A stretch of 64,000 nt of DNA. Source: Arthrobacter sp. AZCC_0090. GTDB taxonomy: Bacteria; Actinomycetota; Actinomycetes; Actinomycetales; Micrococcaceae. The position numbers were made by a program, and so were the translations under genes. The DNA lies in contig NZ_JACHEE010000006.1 in the NCBI RefSeq assembly GCF_014207375.1, forward strand, positions 62,001-126,000, read 5' to 3'. The number at the start of each line of letters is the position of its first letter. Position 1 is the stretch's first letter. Shown one piece after another: positions 34,900-45,604 of this stretch. The notes below the pieces were generated by a model. The model had not been told where the DNA came from, searched no databases, and saw only the letters and a program-made list of their open reading frames with translations.

Positions 34900-36657
34900 T
34901 CAGAGACCCAGGTCAGCCTCGAACGAACCTTCTTCAAGACGGGCCTTGAGCGTCTGTAGGAAGCGGCCAGCGTCGGCGCCGTCGACCAAGCGGTGGTCGT
35001 ACGTCAGCGACAGGTACATCATGGAGCGGATGGCGATCGAGTCGTCACCGTTCTCGTCGGCAACCACTACGGGACGCTTGACGATGGCACCGGTGCCCAG
35101 GATTCCCACCTGCGGCTGGTTGATGATCGGCGTGTCGAACAGGGCGCCCACAGAACCGATGTTGGTGATGCTGAAGGTACCGCCGGACAGCTCGTCGGGA
35201 CCGATCTTCCCCTGGCGGGTGCGGCCGGCGACATCGGCGATCTTGCCGGCCAGGCCGGCAAGGTTCAGGTTGCCGGCGTCGGAGATAACCGGGACAAGCA
35301 GGCCCTTATCGGTGTCCACCGCGATCGCGAGGTGTTCCGCGTTGTGGTAGGTGATTTCCTGCTTGTCTTCGTCGTAGGCGGCGTTCAGCTTGGGGTGCTG
35401 CTTCAGTGCCTCGGCGACGGCCTTGGCGATGAACGGCAGGAAGGTGAGCTTGACGCCGTTCTGGGCCTCGAAGGAACCCTTGGCCTTCAGCCGGAGCTTG
35501 GCGATCTTGGTCATGTCGACCTCGTGCACCTGGGTCAGCTGAGTGGAGGTTTCGAGCGACTCGCGCATGCGGCGGGCGATGACCTGGCGAATGCGCGGAG
35601 CCTTTTCCACGGTCCCGCGCAGCGAAGAGGCAACCACGGGGGCGGCGGCAGGCTTGCTCGGTGCGGCAGGAGCTGCGGACGCCGGAGCACCGGCTGCAGC
35701 CTTCTTTGCGTCGGCTGCAGCGAGCACGTCCTGCTTCCGGATACGGCCGCCGACGCCGGTGCCCGTCACGGTGGTGATATCGACACCGTTCTGGTTGGCA
35801 AGCTTGCGGACGAGCGGGGTAACGTAGCCGGATTCCGCCGGAGCCGAGGGTGCTGCCGGAGCCGGAGCCGCTGCGGGCGCGGATTCCGCAACCGGAGCTG
35901 TAGGGGCGGCGGCTGGGGCTGCCTCAACAACGGGCGCGGGGGCTGCCGGAGCGGGGGCGGTAACCGGAGCGGCTGCGGCGGGTGCCGGAGCGGCTTCGGC
36001 TGCCGGCGTAGCGGCGGGGGCACCGGAGCCAATGACGGCAAGAACCGAGCCGACCTCGGCAGTGTCGTCCTCGTTGACGCGGATTTCCAGCAAGGTGCCG
36101 GCCACGGGGGAGGGAATTTCGGTGTCGACCTTGTCAGTGGAGACCTCAAGGAGCGGCTCGTCCACCTCGACGGTGTCGCCGACGGCCTTGAGCCAGCGGG
36201 TGACTGTGCCTTCGGTGACGCTTTCGCCCAAGGCCGGGAGGGTCACGTCGTGACTCGATGCCGCGGCAGGAGCTGCTGCCGGCTCGGCAGCGGGGGTCGG
36301 GGCTGCGGCCGGCGCGGCTGCCGGTGCCGGGGCTGCTTCAGGAGCCGGCGCTTCGGCGGGGGCTGGAGCCGCCGGTGCCTCCGCCACAGGTGCGGTTGCG
36401 GGAGCTGCAGCGCCGTTGCTGCCGCTGCCGATCCGGACCAGGGGAGCGCCGACTTCGGCGGTCTCGTCTTCAGCTACGAGGATCTCTTCGATGATGCCGG
36501 CAATAGGAGACGGGATTTCAGTGTCTACTTTGTCGGTGGAAACTTCGAGCAGGGGCTCGTCGACTTCCACTCGGTCACCAACCTGCTTGAGCCAGCGGGT
36601 GACGGTGCCTTCGGTGACGCTTTCACCAAGGGCGGGCAAGTTAACGGATTCAGACAT
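34900..36657 (-). CDS. sucB: 2-Oxoglutarate dehydrogenase E2 (dihydrolipoamide succinyltransferase)
   Basis: This 585-residue E2 acyltransferase carries two N-terminal lipoyl domains, each with the lipoylated Lys in STDKVD (Lys43 and a second near 180). They are joined by long Ala/Pro-rich linkers. The peripheral subunit-binding domain is at about 278-315 ([23 protein letters not shown]). The catalytic domain ends with the active-site His555 and Asp559 in DHRLVDG. In actinobacteria this protein (SucB/DlaT) commonly serves as the shared E2. lpdA, encoded upstream on the same strand, supplies E3. AAGGAG lies about 11 nt before the ATG. Confidence 0.94.
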   Translation of the reverse strand: MSESVNLPALGESVTEGTVTRWLKQVGDRVEVDEPLLEVSTDKVDTEIPSPIAGIIEEILVAEDETAEVGAPLVRIGSGSNGAAAPATAPVAEAPAAPAPAEAPAPEAAPAPAAAPAAAPTPAAEPAAAPAAASSHDVTLPALGESVTEGTVTRWLKAVGDTVEVDEPLLEVSTDKVDTEIPSPVAGTLLEIRVNEDDTAEVGSVLAVIGSGAPAATPAAEAAPAPAAAAPVTAPAPAAPAPVVEAAPAAAPTAPVAESAPAAAPAPAAPSAPAESGYVTPLVRKLANQNGVDITTVTGTGVGGRIRKQDVLAAADAKKAAAGAPASAAPAAPSKPAAAPVVASSLRGTVEKAPRIRQVIARRMRESLETSTQLTQVHEVDMTKIAKLRLKAKGSFEAQNGVKLTFLPFIAKAVAEALKQHPKLNAAYDEDKQEITYHNAEHLAIAVDTDKGLLVPVISDAGNLNLAGLAGKIADVAGRTRQGKIGPDELSGGTFSITNIGSVGALFDTPIINQPQVGILGTGAIVKRPVVVADENGDDSIAIRSMMYLSLTYDHRLVDGADAGRFLQTLKARLEEGSFEADLGL

Positions 36658-36715
36658 GTCGTCCCCGTTCTCCTTATTGATCTTTAGTGCGGATGAGTGT
36701 TGCCTGCTTGGGGGC

Positions 36716-36744
36716 CCTGCGCCCGCAGTTCGTGTGGGCGCAGG
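36716..36744 (-). terminator. Hairpin between lpdA and sucB
   Basis: A 9-bp stem (CCTGCGCCC and complement) lies in the 109-bp gap after the lpdA stop. It has no T-tract, so it may only attenuate read-through into sucB. Confidence 0.35.
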
Positions 36745-36766
36745 ACCGGGTGTCTTGCGTAAAGAC

Positions 36767-38149
<1,383 letters not shown>

Positions 38150-38220
38150 TAGGACGCTCCCTCGCGTGAGCGATGACACGCGACTACGCGTCATCTGGTC
38201 TTGGAACTTGTTCTGCCGCG

Positions 38221-38229
38221 ATTATGCCA
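38221..38229 (-). promoter_or_regulatory. Possible extended -10 promoter for lpdA
   Basis: On the minus strand TGGCATAAT is an extended -10 (TGn plus CATAAT) that would give a leader of about 65 nt. Within the leader, 38172-38195 contains an imperfect hairpin. No good -35 is seen. Confidence 0.4.
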
Positions 38230-38347
38230 GCACCGAAGTTCTCTTGCATTTGTGACTACCGTGGTTCACCTTAGCGAACCACTTATCCATGCTCCACCCT
38301 GCCGAGGCTTTTGTGGGGCGCTTGTGGCCAGACTCACGTCGGGCCGT

Positions 38348-38370
38348 GGGGCCGGTCATGAACCGGCCCC
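38348..38370 (-). terminator. Terminator hairpin of pepA
   Basis: A perfect 9-bp stem (GGGGCCGGT and complement) and a 5-nt loop start 15 bp past the stop. No T-tract. Confidence 0.5.
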
Positions 38371-38384
38371 ACTTGGAGGCCGGT

Positions 38385-39905
38385 TCAGGCCGTTGCCAGC
38401 ACGTCCTCGATGTAGGCGAGCAGCGTCCGGACGGTGCAACCGGTACCCTGCTTGGGCGTGTAGCCGTACGGGCTGCCGTTGTTGAAGGACGGGCCGGCGA
38501 TGTCGACGTGTGCCCACGGGATCTGTGCGCCTTCAGCGTCCTTGCCGACGAACTCGCGCAGGAAAACGGCCGCGGTCATCATTCCTCCGTGGCGTTCGCC
38601 GATGTTCGCGATGTCCGCCACTTGCGAATCCAGGCTTGCCCGCAGTTCTTCCGGCAGCGGCATCGGCCAGACGAGCTCGCCTGCGCGGTCGGCGGCGGAC
38701 TTGAGTGGGCCGGTGACAGCGTCCGAGCCCATCACGCCGGCAGTACGGTCGCCGAGGGCGATCAGCTGTGCCCCGGTGAGCGTCGCGACGTCGATGATGG
38801 CGTCCGGCTGTTCGAGGCTCGCCGCGACCAGGCCGTCGGCCATGACCAGGCGTCCCTCAGCGTCGGTGTTGAGGACCTCAACGGTCTTGCCGCCGTAGAC
38901 GGTGAGGACATCTGCCGGGCGCTGTGCAGCACCGGACGGCATGTTCTCGGCGATGCAGAGCCACGCGGTCACCTTGACCGGCAACCCGAGCCCCGCAACA
39001 GCCAAGACAGTATTAAGTACGACGGCGGCGCCCGCCATGTCGCTCTTCATGTCGCCCATGCCGAGGGCCGGCTTGATCGAAATGCCGCCGGTGTCGAAGG
39101 TAATGCCCTTGCCCACGAGCGCGATCTTCTTGGTGGCCTTGGCCGGGGCGTACTCCACCTTGACCAGGCGCGGTTGGCGGGTTGAACCTTTTCCGACGCC
39201 CAGGATTCCGCCGAAGCCGTCTTTCTCGAGGCGCTTCTCGTCCCAGACGGTCACTTTGACGGGGAGACCCTTTGAGAGTTCTTTGGCAGCTTCGGCAAAG
39301 GACTCCGGGTAAAGGTGGCTCGGCGGCTGGTTGACCAGGGTACGGGTGGCGTTGACCGCGCGTCCGACGAGGAGCGCCCGGTCAAATGCGGGCTGGACTT
39401 CCTTGCCGTCAAGGGCTGTGTGGATCAGGACCTTGCCGACCGGATCCTTGAGGCCGTCCTTGCTGGAACGGTGCTCGGTGTAGGAATAGGAACCGAGCAC
39501 GGCGCCTTCGGCGACGGCTGAGACGTCGGCGAGGGACGCCGTCGGGAGTGCGAGCGTCACGGAGGACAGGCCAGCCAGTTGGCGGACGGCGGATCCTGCA
39601 GCGCGGCGCAGGGCCTCCTCAGCGAGGGAAGCGCCGTCGGCGACCTTGCCGACACCCGCCAGGACAAGAACGCCTGAGCCGGTCTCCGGAAGACCCGGCA
39701 GACGGTGAACCTGATCGGCGGCTCCCGTAATGCCCAGGAGTCCCAACGAGGCTGCGAGAGATTCCGCAGCCTTGGCGCTCAGCGGGTTCCCGAGAAGCAC
39801 CGGGCCGTCAGGACCCTGTCCGATGCCTATCACGAGTGCGTCGCTGGGCGACTTTTTCAGGTCCTTGGCGATGGTGCCAAGGGTGATGTCTGTAGTCTTC
39901 ACCAC
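38385..39905 (-). CDS. pepA: Leucyl aminopeptidase (M17)
   Basis: This 506-residue two-metal aminopeptidase has an N-terminal alpha/beta domain (1-170) and a C-terminal M17 catalytic domain. Metal and active-site motifs are visible: LVGKGITFDTGGISIKP (Lys and Asp ligands), DMKSDMAGAA, and the family signature NTDAEGRLVMADGL. The gene begins with two tandem GTG codons at 39905 and 39902. It may act after the tricorn-like protease in peptide turnover, although the two are not in one operon. It occupies the place held by pepB next to sucB in mycobacteria. Confidence 0.95.
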   Translation of the reverse strand: MVKTTDITLGTIAKDLKKSPSDALVIGIGQGPDGPVLLGNPLSAKAAESLAASLGLLGITGAADQVHRLPGLPETGSGVLVLAGVGKVADGASLAEEALRRAAGSAVRQLAGLSSVTLALPTASLADVSAVAEGAVLGSYSYTEHRSSKDGLKDPVGKVLIHTALDGKEVQPAFDRALLVGRAVNATRTLVNQPPSHLYPESFAEAAKELSKGLPVKVTVWDEKRLEKDGFGGILGVGKGSTRQPRLVKVEYAPAKATKKIALVGKGITFDTGGISIKPALGMGDMKSDMAGAAVVLNTVLAVAGLGLPVKVTAWLCIAENMPSGAAQRPADVLTVYGGKTVEVLNTDAEGRLVMADGLVAASLEQPDAIIDVATLTGAQLIALGDRTAGVMGSDAVTGPLKSAADRAGELVWPMPLPEELRASLDSQVADIANIGERHGGMMTAAVFLREFVGKDAEGAQIPWAHVDIAGPSFNNGSPYGYTPKQGTGCTVRTLLAYIEDVLATA

Positions 39906-40224
39906 GAGGATCCGTCCTCATTTCTCTCTGCATGGCTTGGCCGGGCTGCATGTTAGGCGCCCGGCCCTGGTACCCGTCGGTTGTCCGCTTGTGACAACGT
40001 CTGTGGTTGCTTCAGTCCGCACACGGCGGCACGTCTCGATCGTAGTCTGTCTGCTGCGCCGGAAAGCAATTAAATGAGAGTTGCAGCACATCGGCTGACA
40101 GGAATGCCTAGCCGGTCCGGGGCGTTGTACCAATACATGGAGCGTGGCTGGCCGCCGATGGCACTTGCCGTGGTGTGCGCCCGCTTGCTCCTCCTAAAAC
40201 TTGCAACTGCGAAAGGAACACGCC
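39906..40224. other. 319-bp divergent intergenic region between pepA and PAC2 gene
   Basis: No coding sequence of note. An 8-bp inverted repeat GGCCGGGC (39939-39946) and GCCCGGCC (39959-39966) brackets a minus-strand -10-like TAACAT, about 45 bp before pepA. On the PAC2 side only the Shine-Dalgarno GAAAGGA at 40211-40217 is clear. I could not find a convincing promoter for the PAC2 gene. Confidence 0.6.
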
Positions 40225-41163
40225 GTGTTTGAACGGATATCCGGCTCACTCCTTGACCCTGAGTCGCTCTACGCGAGCAACATCGAGCTCTTCCACAGCC
40301 CGGAGATCAGGGGGCTCAACATGCTGATGGGCTTTACGGGATTTGCCGATGCGGGCAACGTGGTCCATCAGATCAACCGGGAGCTGCTGGACACACTCGA
40401 AGTCGAAACCGTGGCCGTCTTCGATGCCGACCAGCTTATTGACTACCGCACGCGCCGTCCCCACATCAGTTTCGTCGAGGACCATCTGGAGGACTACAAG
40501 GCCCCTCAGTTGGCCCTTTACAGGCTGAAAGACGGGCTGGGCGAGCCATTCCTGCTACTTGCCGGTTTCGAACCCGACCTCCAGTGGGAGCGGTTCTCGC
40601 GCGCCGTCGTCGGGATCGTGGAAAAACTCGACGTCAACCTGGTTACCTGGATCCATTCGATCCCCATGCCGGTTCCGCACACCAGGCCGGTGGGTGTCAC
40701 GGTGCACGGTAACCGCCCGGAACTCATCGAAGGGATCTCAACGTGGAAGCCCACTGTCGACGTTCCTTCGGCTATTGGCCACGTTCTTGAACTGCGGCTG
40801 AGCGAAGCCGGGCGTAAGGTGGCCGGTTACGTGATCCACGTTCCGCACTATCTCGCCGACGCGGAGTATCCGCCGGCAGCTGTCGCGGGGCTTGAATACC
40901 TGGGCGCGGCGACCTCCCTGATGCTGCCCACTGACCGCCTCCGCGAGGCCGGAAGGGAAGTGGGCCGGCAGATCGCCGAGCAGGTGGAGGCATCCGAGGA
41001 CGTCCAGCAGGTGGTGTCAAAACTGGAATCCCGCTATGACGACAAAGCCGAGGGGACGGTCCGGCGATCCTTGCTCGCTGACGAGAACGACGAACTGCCC
41101 AACGCCGAGGACTTGGGCGCGGCGGTTGAGGCGTACCTCGCACGTAAAGATGCGCGCCCATAA
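40225..41163 (+). CDS. PAC2 family protein
   Basis: This 312-residue protein is of the PAC2 superfamily, named after the eukaryotic proteasome assembly chaperone 2. The start GTG at 40225 has GAAAGGA 7 nt upstream. The core of the fold is visible in MLMGFTGFADAGNVVHQI, then FDADQLIDYRTRRP and the IHSIPMPVPHTRP segment. A helical C-terminal region (about 245-312) ends in charged residues (LESRYDD, LARKDARP). PAC2 proteins are common in actinobacteria, where many species carry a proteasome, but their role is unproven. The MFS gene follows after 35 bp. Confidence 0.88.
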   Translation: MFERISGSLLDPESLYASNIELFHSPEIRGLNMLMGFTGFADAGNVVHQINRELLDTLEVETVAVFDADQLIDYRTRRPHISFVEDHLEDYKAPQLALYRLKDGLGEPFLLLAGFEPDLQWERFSRAVVGIVEKLDVNLVTWIHSIPMPVPHTRPVGVTVHGNRPELIEGISTWKPTVDVPSAIGHVLELRLSEAGRKVAGYVIHVPHYLADAEYPPAAVAGLEYLGAATSLMLPTDRLREAGREVGRQIAEQVEASEDVQQVVSKLESRYDDKAEGTVRRSLLADENDELPNAEDLGAAVEAYLARKDARP

Positions 41164-41186
41164 AGCAGCTTTAATGAGGCCCCGGG

Positions 41187-41192
41187 CATAAT
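41187..41192 (+). promoter_or_regulatory. -10 element for leaderless MFS gene
   Basis: CATAAT is 6 nt before the GTG at 41199. No Shine-Dalgarno is positioned to serve this start. Confidence 0.4.
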
Positions 41193-41198
41193 GGAAGG

Positions 41199-42557
41199 GT
41201 GAACGCACCCCGCGCCTGGCTCATATGGACGATCGGGGTGCTCGCCTATCTGGTGGCAGTGGCCCAACGCACATCTTTCGGTGTCTCCGGACTTGAAGCG
41301 ACTGAGCGATTCCATGCCAGCGCGGCCGCTATTTCCTTCTTCACCGTGCTGCAATTGCTCGTCTATGCCGGCCTCCAGATACCAGTGGGGCTGCTTGTTG
41401 ACCGCTTCGGCTCCCGCGCCATGATTGCCAGCGGTGCCGTGCTCATGGGACTCGGCCAACTCCAACTGGCTTATGCCGAAACCATTCCGGGCGGCGTGCT
41501 CGGCCGGGTGCTCGTCGGAGCCGGTGATGCCATGACCTTCGTCTCCGTGATCCGCCTCGTACCGATCTGGTTCGCGCCGGCCCGGGTTCCCCTTGTCACC
41601 CAGCTGACCGGAATGTCGGGCCAGCTCGGCCAGCTCATCAGTGTGGTGCCGTTCGCGCTGGTCCTTCATTCCGCGGGTTGGAACACAGCCTTTCTGGCTC
41701 TGAGTTCCCTCTCCGCGCTCGCCGTGGTCCTCGTCCTGGCGCTGCTCAGGGACGTTCCGCCGGGTCACCCACCCCGGGAGAGCGGTCAAGGGCTGCGCGC
41801 CACCGGTGTGACCCTCGCTCGCGCGTGGCGGCAGCCCGGGACGCGATTGGGGCTTTGGTGCCACTTCACCGTCCAGTTCAGCGGTAACGTCTTCGCCATG
41901 TCCTGGGGCTACCCGTTCCTGGTGTCGGCGCAGGGCCTGGACGCGGCCACCGTGTCCGCCCTGATGGGGCTCTTTGTGGTCACCAGCATTCTGGTGGGGC
42001 CCCTGTTCGGAACGTTCGTCGCGAGGCACCCCATGCGTCGCTCGGCCATGGTCCTCCTGATTACTGCGGCCACCGCACTTGCCTGGGCTGCGGTTCTGCT
42101 ATTGCCGGGCAGGGCGCCCTTGTGGTTGCTTGCCTTGTTGGTGGTCGCCCTGGCCATCGGTGGCCCCGGGTCGATGATCGGCTTTGATTTTGCCCGGACA
42201 TTCAACCCTTCCCACAGGATTGGAACTGCCACGGGCATCGTCAATGTGGGCGGATTCGTTGCGGCGCTCCTGACGATCTATTTCGTGGGGCTGGTCCTCG
42301 ACATTCTTCACACGAGCGGTTTCTCGGGAGGCGAGCTGTACGGCCTCGCGTCCTTCCGTATCGCTTTAAGCGTGCAGTTCCTGTTCCTCCTTGTGGGTAG
42401 CGTCTTGATCGTCATGACCCGCCGTAAGGTGCGCCGCCAGATGGCGGCCCAGGGCGTGCACGTTCCGCCACTCCTCGTGTCGCTTGCAAATCAGCGCCGG
42501 CGCCGCGTCGAATTGCGACGCGCACGGCTCGCAAAGCAGCGAAGCTCCGCGCGGTAG
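41199..42557 (+). CDS. MFS transporter
   Basis: This 452-residue major facilitator has twelve hydrophobic segments. Between TM2 and TM3 the family A-motif appears as GLLVDRFGSRAMIASG. The second half repeats the pattern (TFVARHPMRRSAM). The N-terminal part of TM1 carries VAQRTSFGVSGLEA, a pattern shared with nitrate/nitrite- and organic-acid-type MFS subfamilies, but the substrate cannot be assigned. The C-terminal 50 residues are basic and cytoplasmic, rich in Arg. It lies 35 bp after the PAC2 gene, perhaps with its own leaderless promoter. Confidence 0.85.
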   Translation: MNAPRAWLIWTIGVLAYLVAVAQRTSFGVSGLEATERFHASAAAISFFTVLQLLVYAGLQIPVGLLVDRFGSRAMIASGAVLMGLGQLQLAYAETIPGGVLGRVLVGAGDAMTFVSVIRLVPIWFAPARVPLVTQLTGMSGQLGQLISVVPFALVLHSAGWNTAFLALSSLSALAVVLVLALLRDVPPGHPPRESGQGLRATGVTLARAWRQPGTRLGLWCHFTVQFSGNVFAMSWGYPFLVSAQGLDAATVSALMGLFVVTSILVGPLFGTFVARHPMRRSAMVLLITAATALAWAAVLLLPGRAPLWLLALLVVALAIGGPGSMIGFDFARTFNPSHRIGTATGIVNVGGFVAALLTIYFVGLVLDILHTSGFSGGELYGLASFRIALSVQFLFLLVGSVLIVMTRRKVRRQMAAQGVHVPPLLVSLANQRRRRVELRRARLAKQRSSAR

Positions 42558-42638
42558 CCTGATTCGTCATTGCAACCTTTGTCCACATAGGGCAATTGAG
42601 GCCTGCCGTCACCGCGTCTTGCCGCCAATGCTGGATTC

Positions 42639-43919
42639 ATGACAACAGACAACCGTGTAACCATCTCCCGGCCCGAGGACATTCTGGGCTTCATTCCCCA
42701 TGCCCTGGGACACTGGCCGAAGGAGAGTCTCGTGGCCATTACCTTGCGGGGCCAGACGCTCGGCGCCACCCTGCGCGTGGACCTTCCGCCTGAGGGATCC
42801 GAGAAGGTGCTTGCTCTGTACTCGCGGAGGATCGGTGAGTATTTGGAAGCAGACCATGACGCGGACGGAGTGCTCCTGGCAATTTTCAGCGATGATGGCT
42901 GGGAAAACGGCGGCGTTGTGCAGGGCAACCTGCCGCTGCTGGAGTCCTTGGAGCTGGTCTTCGCCCGCGGTGGCCTGGCGCTCCGGGATGCCTGGTTCAT
43001 TGGTTCTGGCTACTGGCGCAGCGCGTTCTGTACCGATGTGGAGTGCTGCCCGATCCCCGGGCGTCCCGTGGACGAGATCCTCGACAGCAGGCTCAACGCC
43101 GAAATGGTTTTCAGGGGGAGCCGTGTCAGGGAGTCACCCCGGTTGCTGGGGCAGGCTGACGAACCGGCTATTGATCCGGAGTTCTTGCGTGCGGAAGACT
43201 CCACCCTTGAGGAAATGCTTCGGCGGTGGCGTGGCAAGAAGACATTCGAAGAAATGCTGGATGTGTGGATGGGGGTCCTCGATTCCGGCCTTCCGGAAGA
43301 ATTCGACCCCGAGGCCGAGGCGTTCCTCCGGGCGAGCTTGCGGGTTCCGGCGTGGCGTGACGCCGTGGTGGTCCTTGCGGCTGCCGGGAAAGGAGTCGCC
43401 CGCGGCGGCGCGGAGGCCTTCCGCTTCTTTTCTCCCGAGGGCGATTCGGAAGCCGCCTTGTTCATTCCGCCGGGGCTTCGGTGTTTGTCTCCAGCAAAAG
43501 GGAAGCCGAAGGCGCAGAGATCGTCACCAGCAGGGCAAAGTCAGCGGGCATCCGGCGGAGAGGCTCCGCGGACGGCGGCGGCGGATAACAACGCCTTGCG
43601 GTACGGGGACGTGTTGCTAGGGCTGTACCCGGATAACCCCGACTGGGACCGACTGGCCACCTTGGACAGGGTTCTGGCGATGCTCTCGCGGCGTGGGGGC
43701 GGCGAGGGACGGGCTGCTGCGCTCACGATCCGGGGGTGGATTCAATGGTGCCAGGGGAGCGGTTCGTTCGCGGACGAGCTCTTTTCACAAGCGGACGCTG
43801 AACAACAGGGCTATCGACTTGCGGAGCTGCTTGCCGAGGTGGTGCGGCGCGGCACCGTGTGCGGTTGGGCGAAAAGCCATGCGTCCGCATGGCGGAGGTT
43901 CGGAGGCACAGCGGCGTGA
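42639..43919 (+). CDS. DUF4192 domain protein
   Basis: This 426-residue protein belongs to the actinobacterial DUF4192 family. The N-terminus shows the family opening ISRPEDILGFIPHALGHWPKESLVAITL. The middle part has LRDAWFIGSGYWRSAFC and the C-terminal helical part DNPDWDRLATLDRVLAML with WCQGSGSFADELFSQA. It has no signal peptide and no transmembrane helix. The function is unknown. The gene is monocistronic, between the MFS gene and sigA. A Ser/Ala/Gln-rich insert (about 285-320) looks disordered. Confidence 0.85.
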   Translation: MTTDNRVTISRPEDILGFIPHALGHWPKESLVAITLRGQTLGATLRVDLPPEGSEKVLALYSRRIGEYLEADHDADGVLLAIFSDDGWENGGVVQGNLPLLESLELVFARGGLALRDAWFIGSGYWRSAFCTDVECCPIPGRPVDEILDSRLNAEMVFRGSRVRESPRLLGQADEPAIDPEFLRAEDSTLEEMLRRWRGKKTFEEMLDVWMGVLDSGLPEEFDPEAEAFLRASLRVPAWRDAVVVLAAAGKGVARGGAEAFRFFSPEGDSEAALFIPPGLRCLSPAKGKPKAQRSSPAGQSQRASGGEAPRTAAADNNALRYGDVLLGLYPDNPDWDRLATLDRVLAMLSRRGGGEGRAAALTIRGWIQWCQGSGSFADELFSQADAEQQGYRLAELLAEVVRRGTVCGWAKSHASAWRRFGGTAA

Positions 43920-44058
43920 CACGAAACCGCGTCACTGTGGGAAATCCAGCGAAGCGTAATTGTCCACAAGGTAGCCGATATCGACGCCCCGGATTCCAAA
44001 ACCGTGAGACAATGGTTGCCGAGACCCGGTTGGGTCCGTGTTTCAAGTGCCCGGAATG

Positions 44059-44074
44059 TCCCTGAATTTAGGGA
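44059..44074. promoter_or_regulatory. 16-bp near-perfect palindrome overlapping the sigA -35
   Basis: TCCCTGAATTTAGGGA pairs along its whole length except one G-T step. Its right arm overlaps the GGAAC of the SigH-type promoter, so it could be an operator for a repressor of that promoter. Confidence 0.35.
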
Positions 44075-44097
44075 ACATTTAGGCGTCGTCGGGAGTT
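44072..44097 (+). promoter_or_regulatory. SigH/SigR-type promoter for sigA
   Basis: GGAAC (44072-44076), an 18-nt spacer and GTT (44095-44097) match the GGAAT-N18-GTT consensus of the SigR/SigH thiol-stress sigma factors. The leader to the sigA GTG is about 108 nt. In Streptomyces, the principal sigma gene hrdB has a SigR-dependent promoter, a useful precedent. Confidence 0.6.
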
Positions 44098-44211
44098 TTA
44101 TCTAAAGACTCTGCGGTCGGCGATGGCACTTGATGTTACAGCGGACTTGACAGGGTCATAGTGGTGTTGCCCCCATGGCGATTCCACAGACCGCCGCTAG
44201 AAAGGTTTTCT

Positions 44212-45510
44212 GTGACCCCGTCTTCCGCCGAGAAGGAACCCGCCGCCCAGGCCGAACTGTCCGCCGAAGAAAAGAAGGCGGCTACAGTTGCGAAGCGTGC
44301 GGCAACGCGTGCTGCCAATGCTTCAACTGCAGGTGCAGAGAAGCCGGCACCCAAGAAGCGCGGGCCCAAGCCCGGCGCCAAGGCCGCTGCCGAAGCCGCC
44401 AACAAGTCCGCCGGTGCCGACGAGGACTCCGAAGAAGAAGCCGAGGACTTTGACGCCGTCGTTCCCGATGAAGCAGAGCTCACCGAGGAAGTCGAAGAAG
44501 GCGAAGAGGGCAAGAAACCTGCCGCGACAGGTTCCGGTTTTGTGTACTCGGATGCCGATGACGACGACGCTCCTGTCCAGCAGGTCATGTCCGCCGGCGC
44601 AACCGCCGACCCCGTCAAGGACTACCTGAAGCAGATCGGTAAGGTGGCCCTCCTGAACGCGGAGCAGGAAGTCGACCTTGCGCTCCGCATTGAAGCCGGC
44701 CTCTTCGCCGAGGAAAAAATCAATGCCGATGATGGTTCCATGGATCCGAAGCTCAAGCGTGAGCTCGAGTTCATCATCCATGATGGCAAGCGGGCCAAGA
44801 ACCACCTCCTCGAAGCCAACCTGCGCCTTGTGGTTTCCCTGGCCAAACGCTACACAGGCCGCGGCATGCTGTTCCTGGACCTCATCCAGGAAGGAAACCT
44901 GGGCCTGATCCGTGCGGTAGAGAAGTTCGACTACACCAAGGGCTTCAAGTTCTCCACCTACGCCACGTGGTGGATCCGCCAGGCCATCACCCGCGCCATG
45001 GCAGACCAAGCCCGCACCATCCGCATCCCGGTGCACATGGTGGAAGTCATCAACAAGCTGGCACGGGTTCAGCGCCAAATGCTGCAGGACCTCGGACGCG
45101 AACCTACGCCTGAGGAATTGGCCCTCGAACTGGACATGACGCCCGAGAAGGTCGTTGAAGTCCAGAAGTACGGCCGCGAGCCCATCTCGCTGCACACCCC
45201 GCTTGGCGAGGATGGGGACTCCGAGTTCGGCGACCTGATCGAGGACTCCGAAGCCGTTGTACCGGCGGATGCCGTGAGCTTCACTCTCCTCCAGGAGCAG
45301 TTGCATTCGGTACTCGATACCCTGTCCGAGCGTGAAGCAGGCGTCGTAGCCATGCGCTTCGGCCTCACCGACGGCCAGCCGAAGACTTTAGACGAAATCG
45401 GCAAGGTCTATGGGGTCACCCGCGAACGCATCCGTCAGATTGAATCCAAGACGATGTCCAAGCTGCGCCACCCCTCGCGGTCGCAGGTTCTGCGCGATTA
45501 CCTCGACTAA
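44212..45510 (+). CDS. sigA: Principal RNA polymerase sigma factor SigA
   Basis: This 432-residue group 1 sigma factor directs housekeeping transcription. The GTG at 44212 has AGAAAGG 6 nt upstream. The N-terminal 120 residues are Ala/Lys/Glu-rich (the variable region 1.1-like part). Region 1.2 has [21 protein letters not shown]. Region 2 has [21 protein letters not shown] and the -10-recognition segment [17 protein letters not shown]. Region 4 has [20 protein letters not shown], the -35 helix-turn-helix. The sequence ends LRDYLD, as in other actinobacterial SigA/HrdB proteins. Confidence 0.97.
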   Translation: MTPSSAEKEPAAQAELSAEEKKAATVAKRAATRAANASTAGAEKPAPKKRGPKPGAKAAAEAANKSAGADEDSEEEAEDFDAVVPDEAELTEEVEEGEEGKKPAATGSGFVYSDADDDDAPVQQVMSAGATADPVKDYLKQIGKVALLNAEQEVDLALRIEAGLFAEEKINADDGSMDPKLKRELEFIIHDGKRAKNHLLEANLRLVVSLAKRYTGRGMLFLDLIQEGNLGLIRAVEKFDYTKGFKFSTYATWWIRQAITRAMADQARTIRIPVHMVEVINKLARVQRQMLQDLGREPTPEELALELDMTPEKVVEVQKYGREPISLHTPLGEDGDSEFGDLIEDSEAVVPADAVSFTLLQEQLHSVLDTLSEREAGVVAMRFGLTDGQPKTLDEIGKVYGVTRERIRQIESKTMSKLRHPSRSQVLRDYLD

Positions 45511-45550
45511 AGCAATGGATGCCTTGCCCTCAGCGGCGCAAGCTTTCACA

Positions 45551-45585
45551 GAAATGGGCCCTCGGATCTTCCGGGGGTCCATTTC
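45551..45585 (+). terminator. Terminator of sigA
   Basis: A 15-bp stem (GAAATGGGCCCTCGG and complement, two G-T pairs) with an ATCTT loop is followed by TTCTTTCC. It lies 41 bp past the sigA stop, just before the convergent MocR gene. Confidence 0.75.
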
Positions 45586-45604
45586 TTTCCCCAGCGCATC
45601 TTCC

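Noticed and set aside
34993..36687. Long open frame antisense to sucB (564 codons), and similar long antisense frames over glnA2, lpdA, parE and glnA1
   Set aside because: High-GC codon bias opens the opposite frames. The predicted products are low-complexity Gly/Arg/Asp/Val sequences without domains, and the sense strands encode well-recognised enzymes.
44147..44152. Perfect -35 hexamer TTGACA upstream of sigA
   Set aside because: No -10-like hexamer occurs at 16-18 nt spacing; the following sequence is a C-run. The SigH-type element further upstream is a better promoter candidate.
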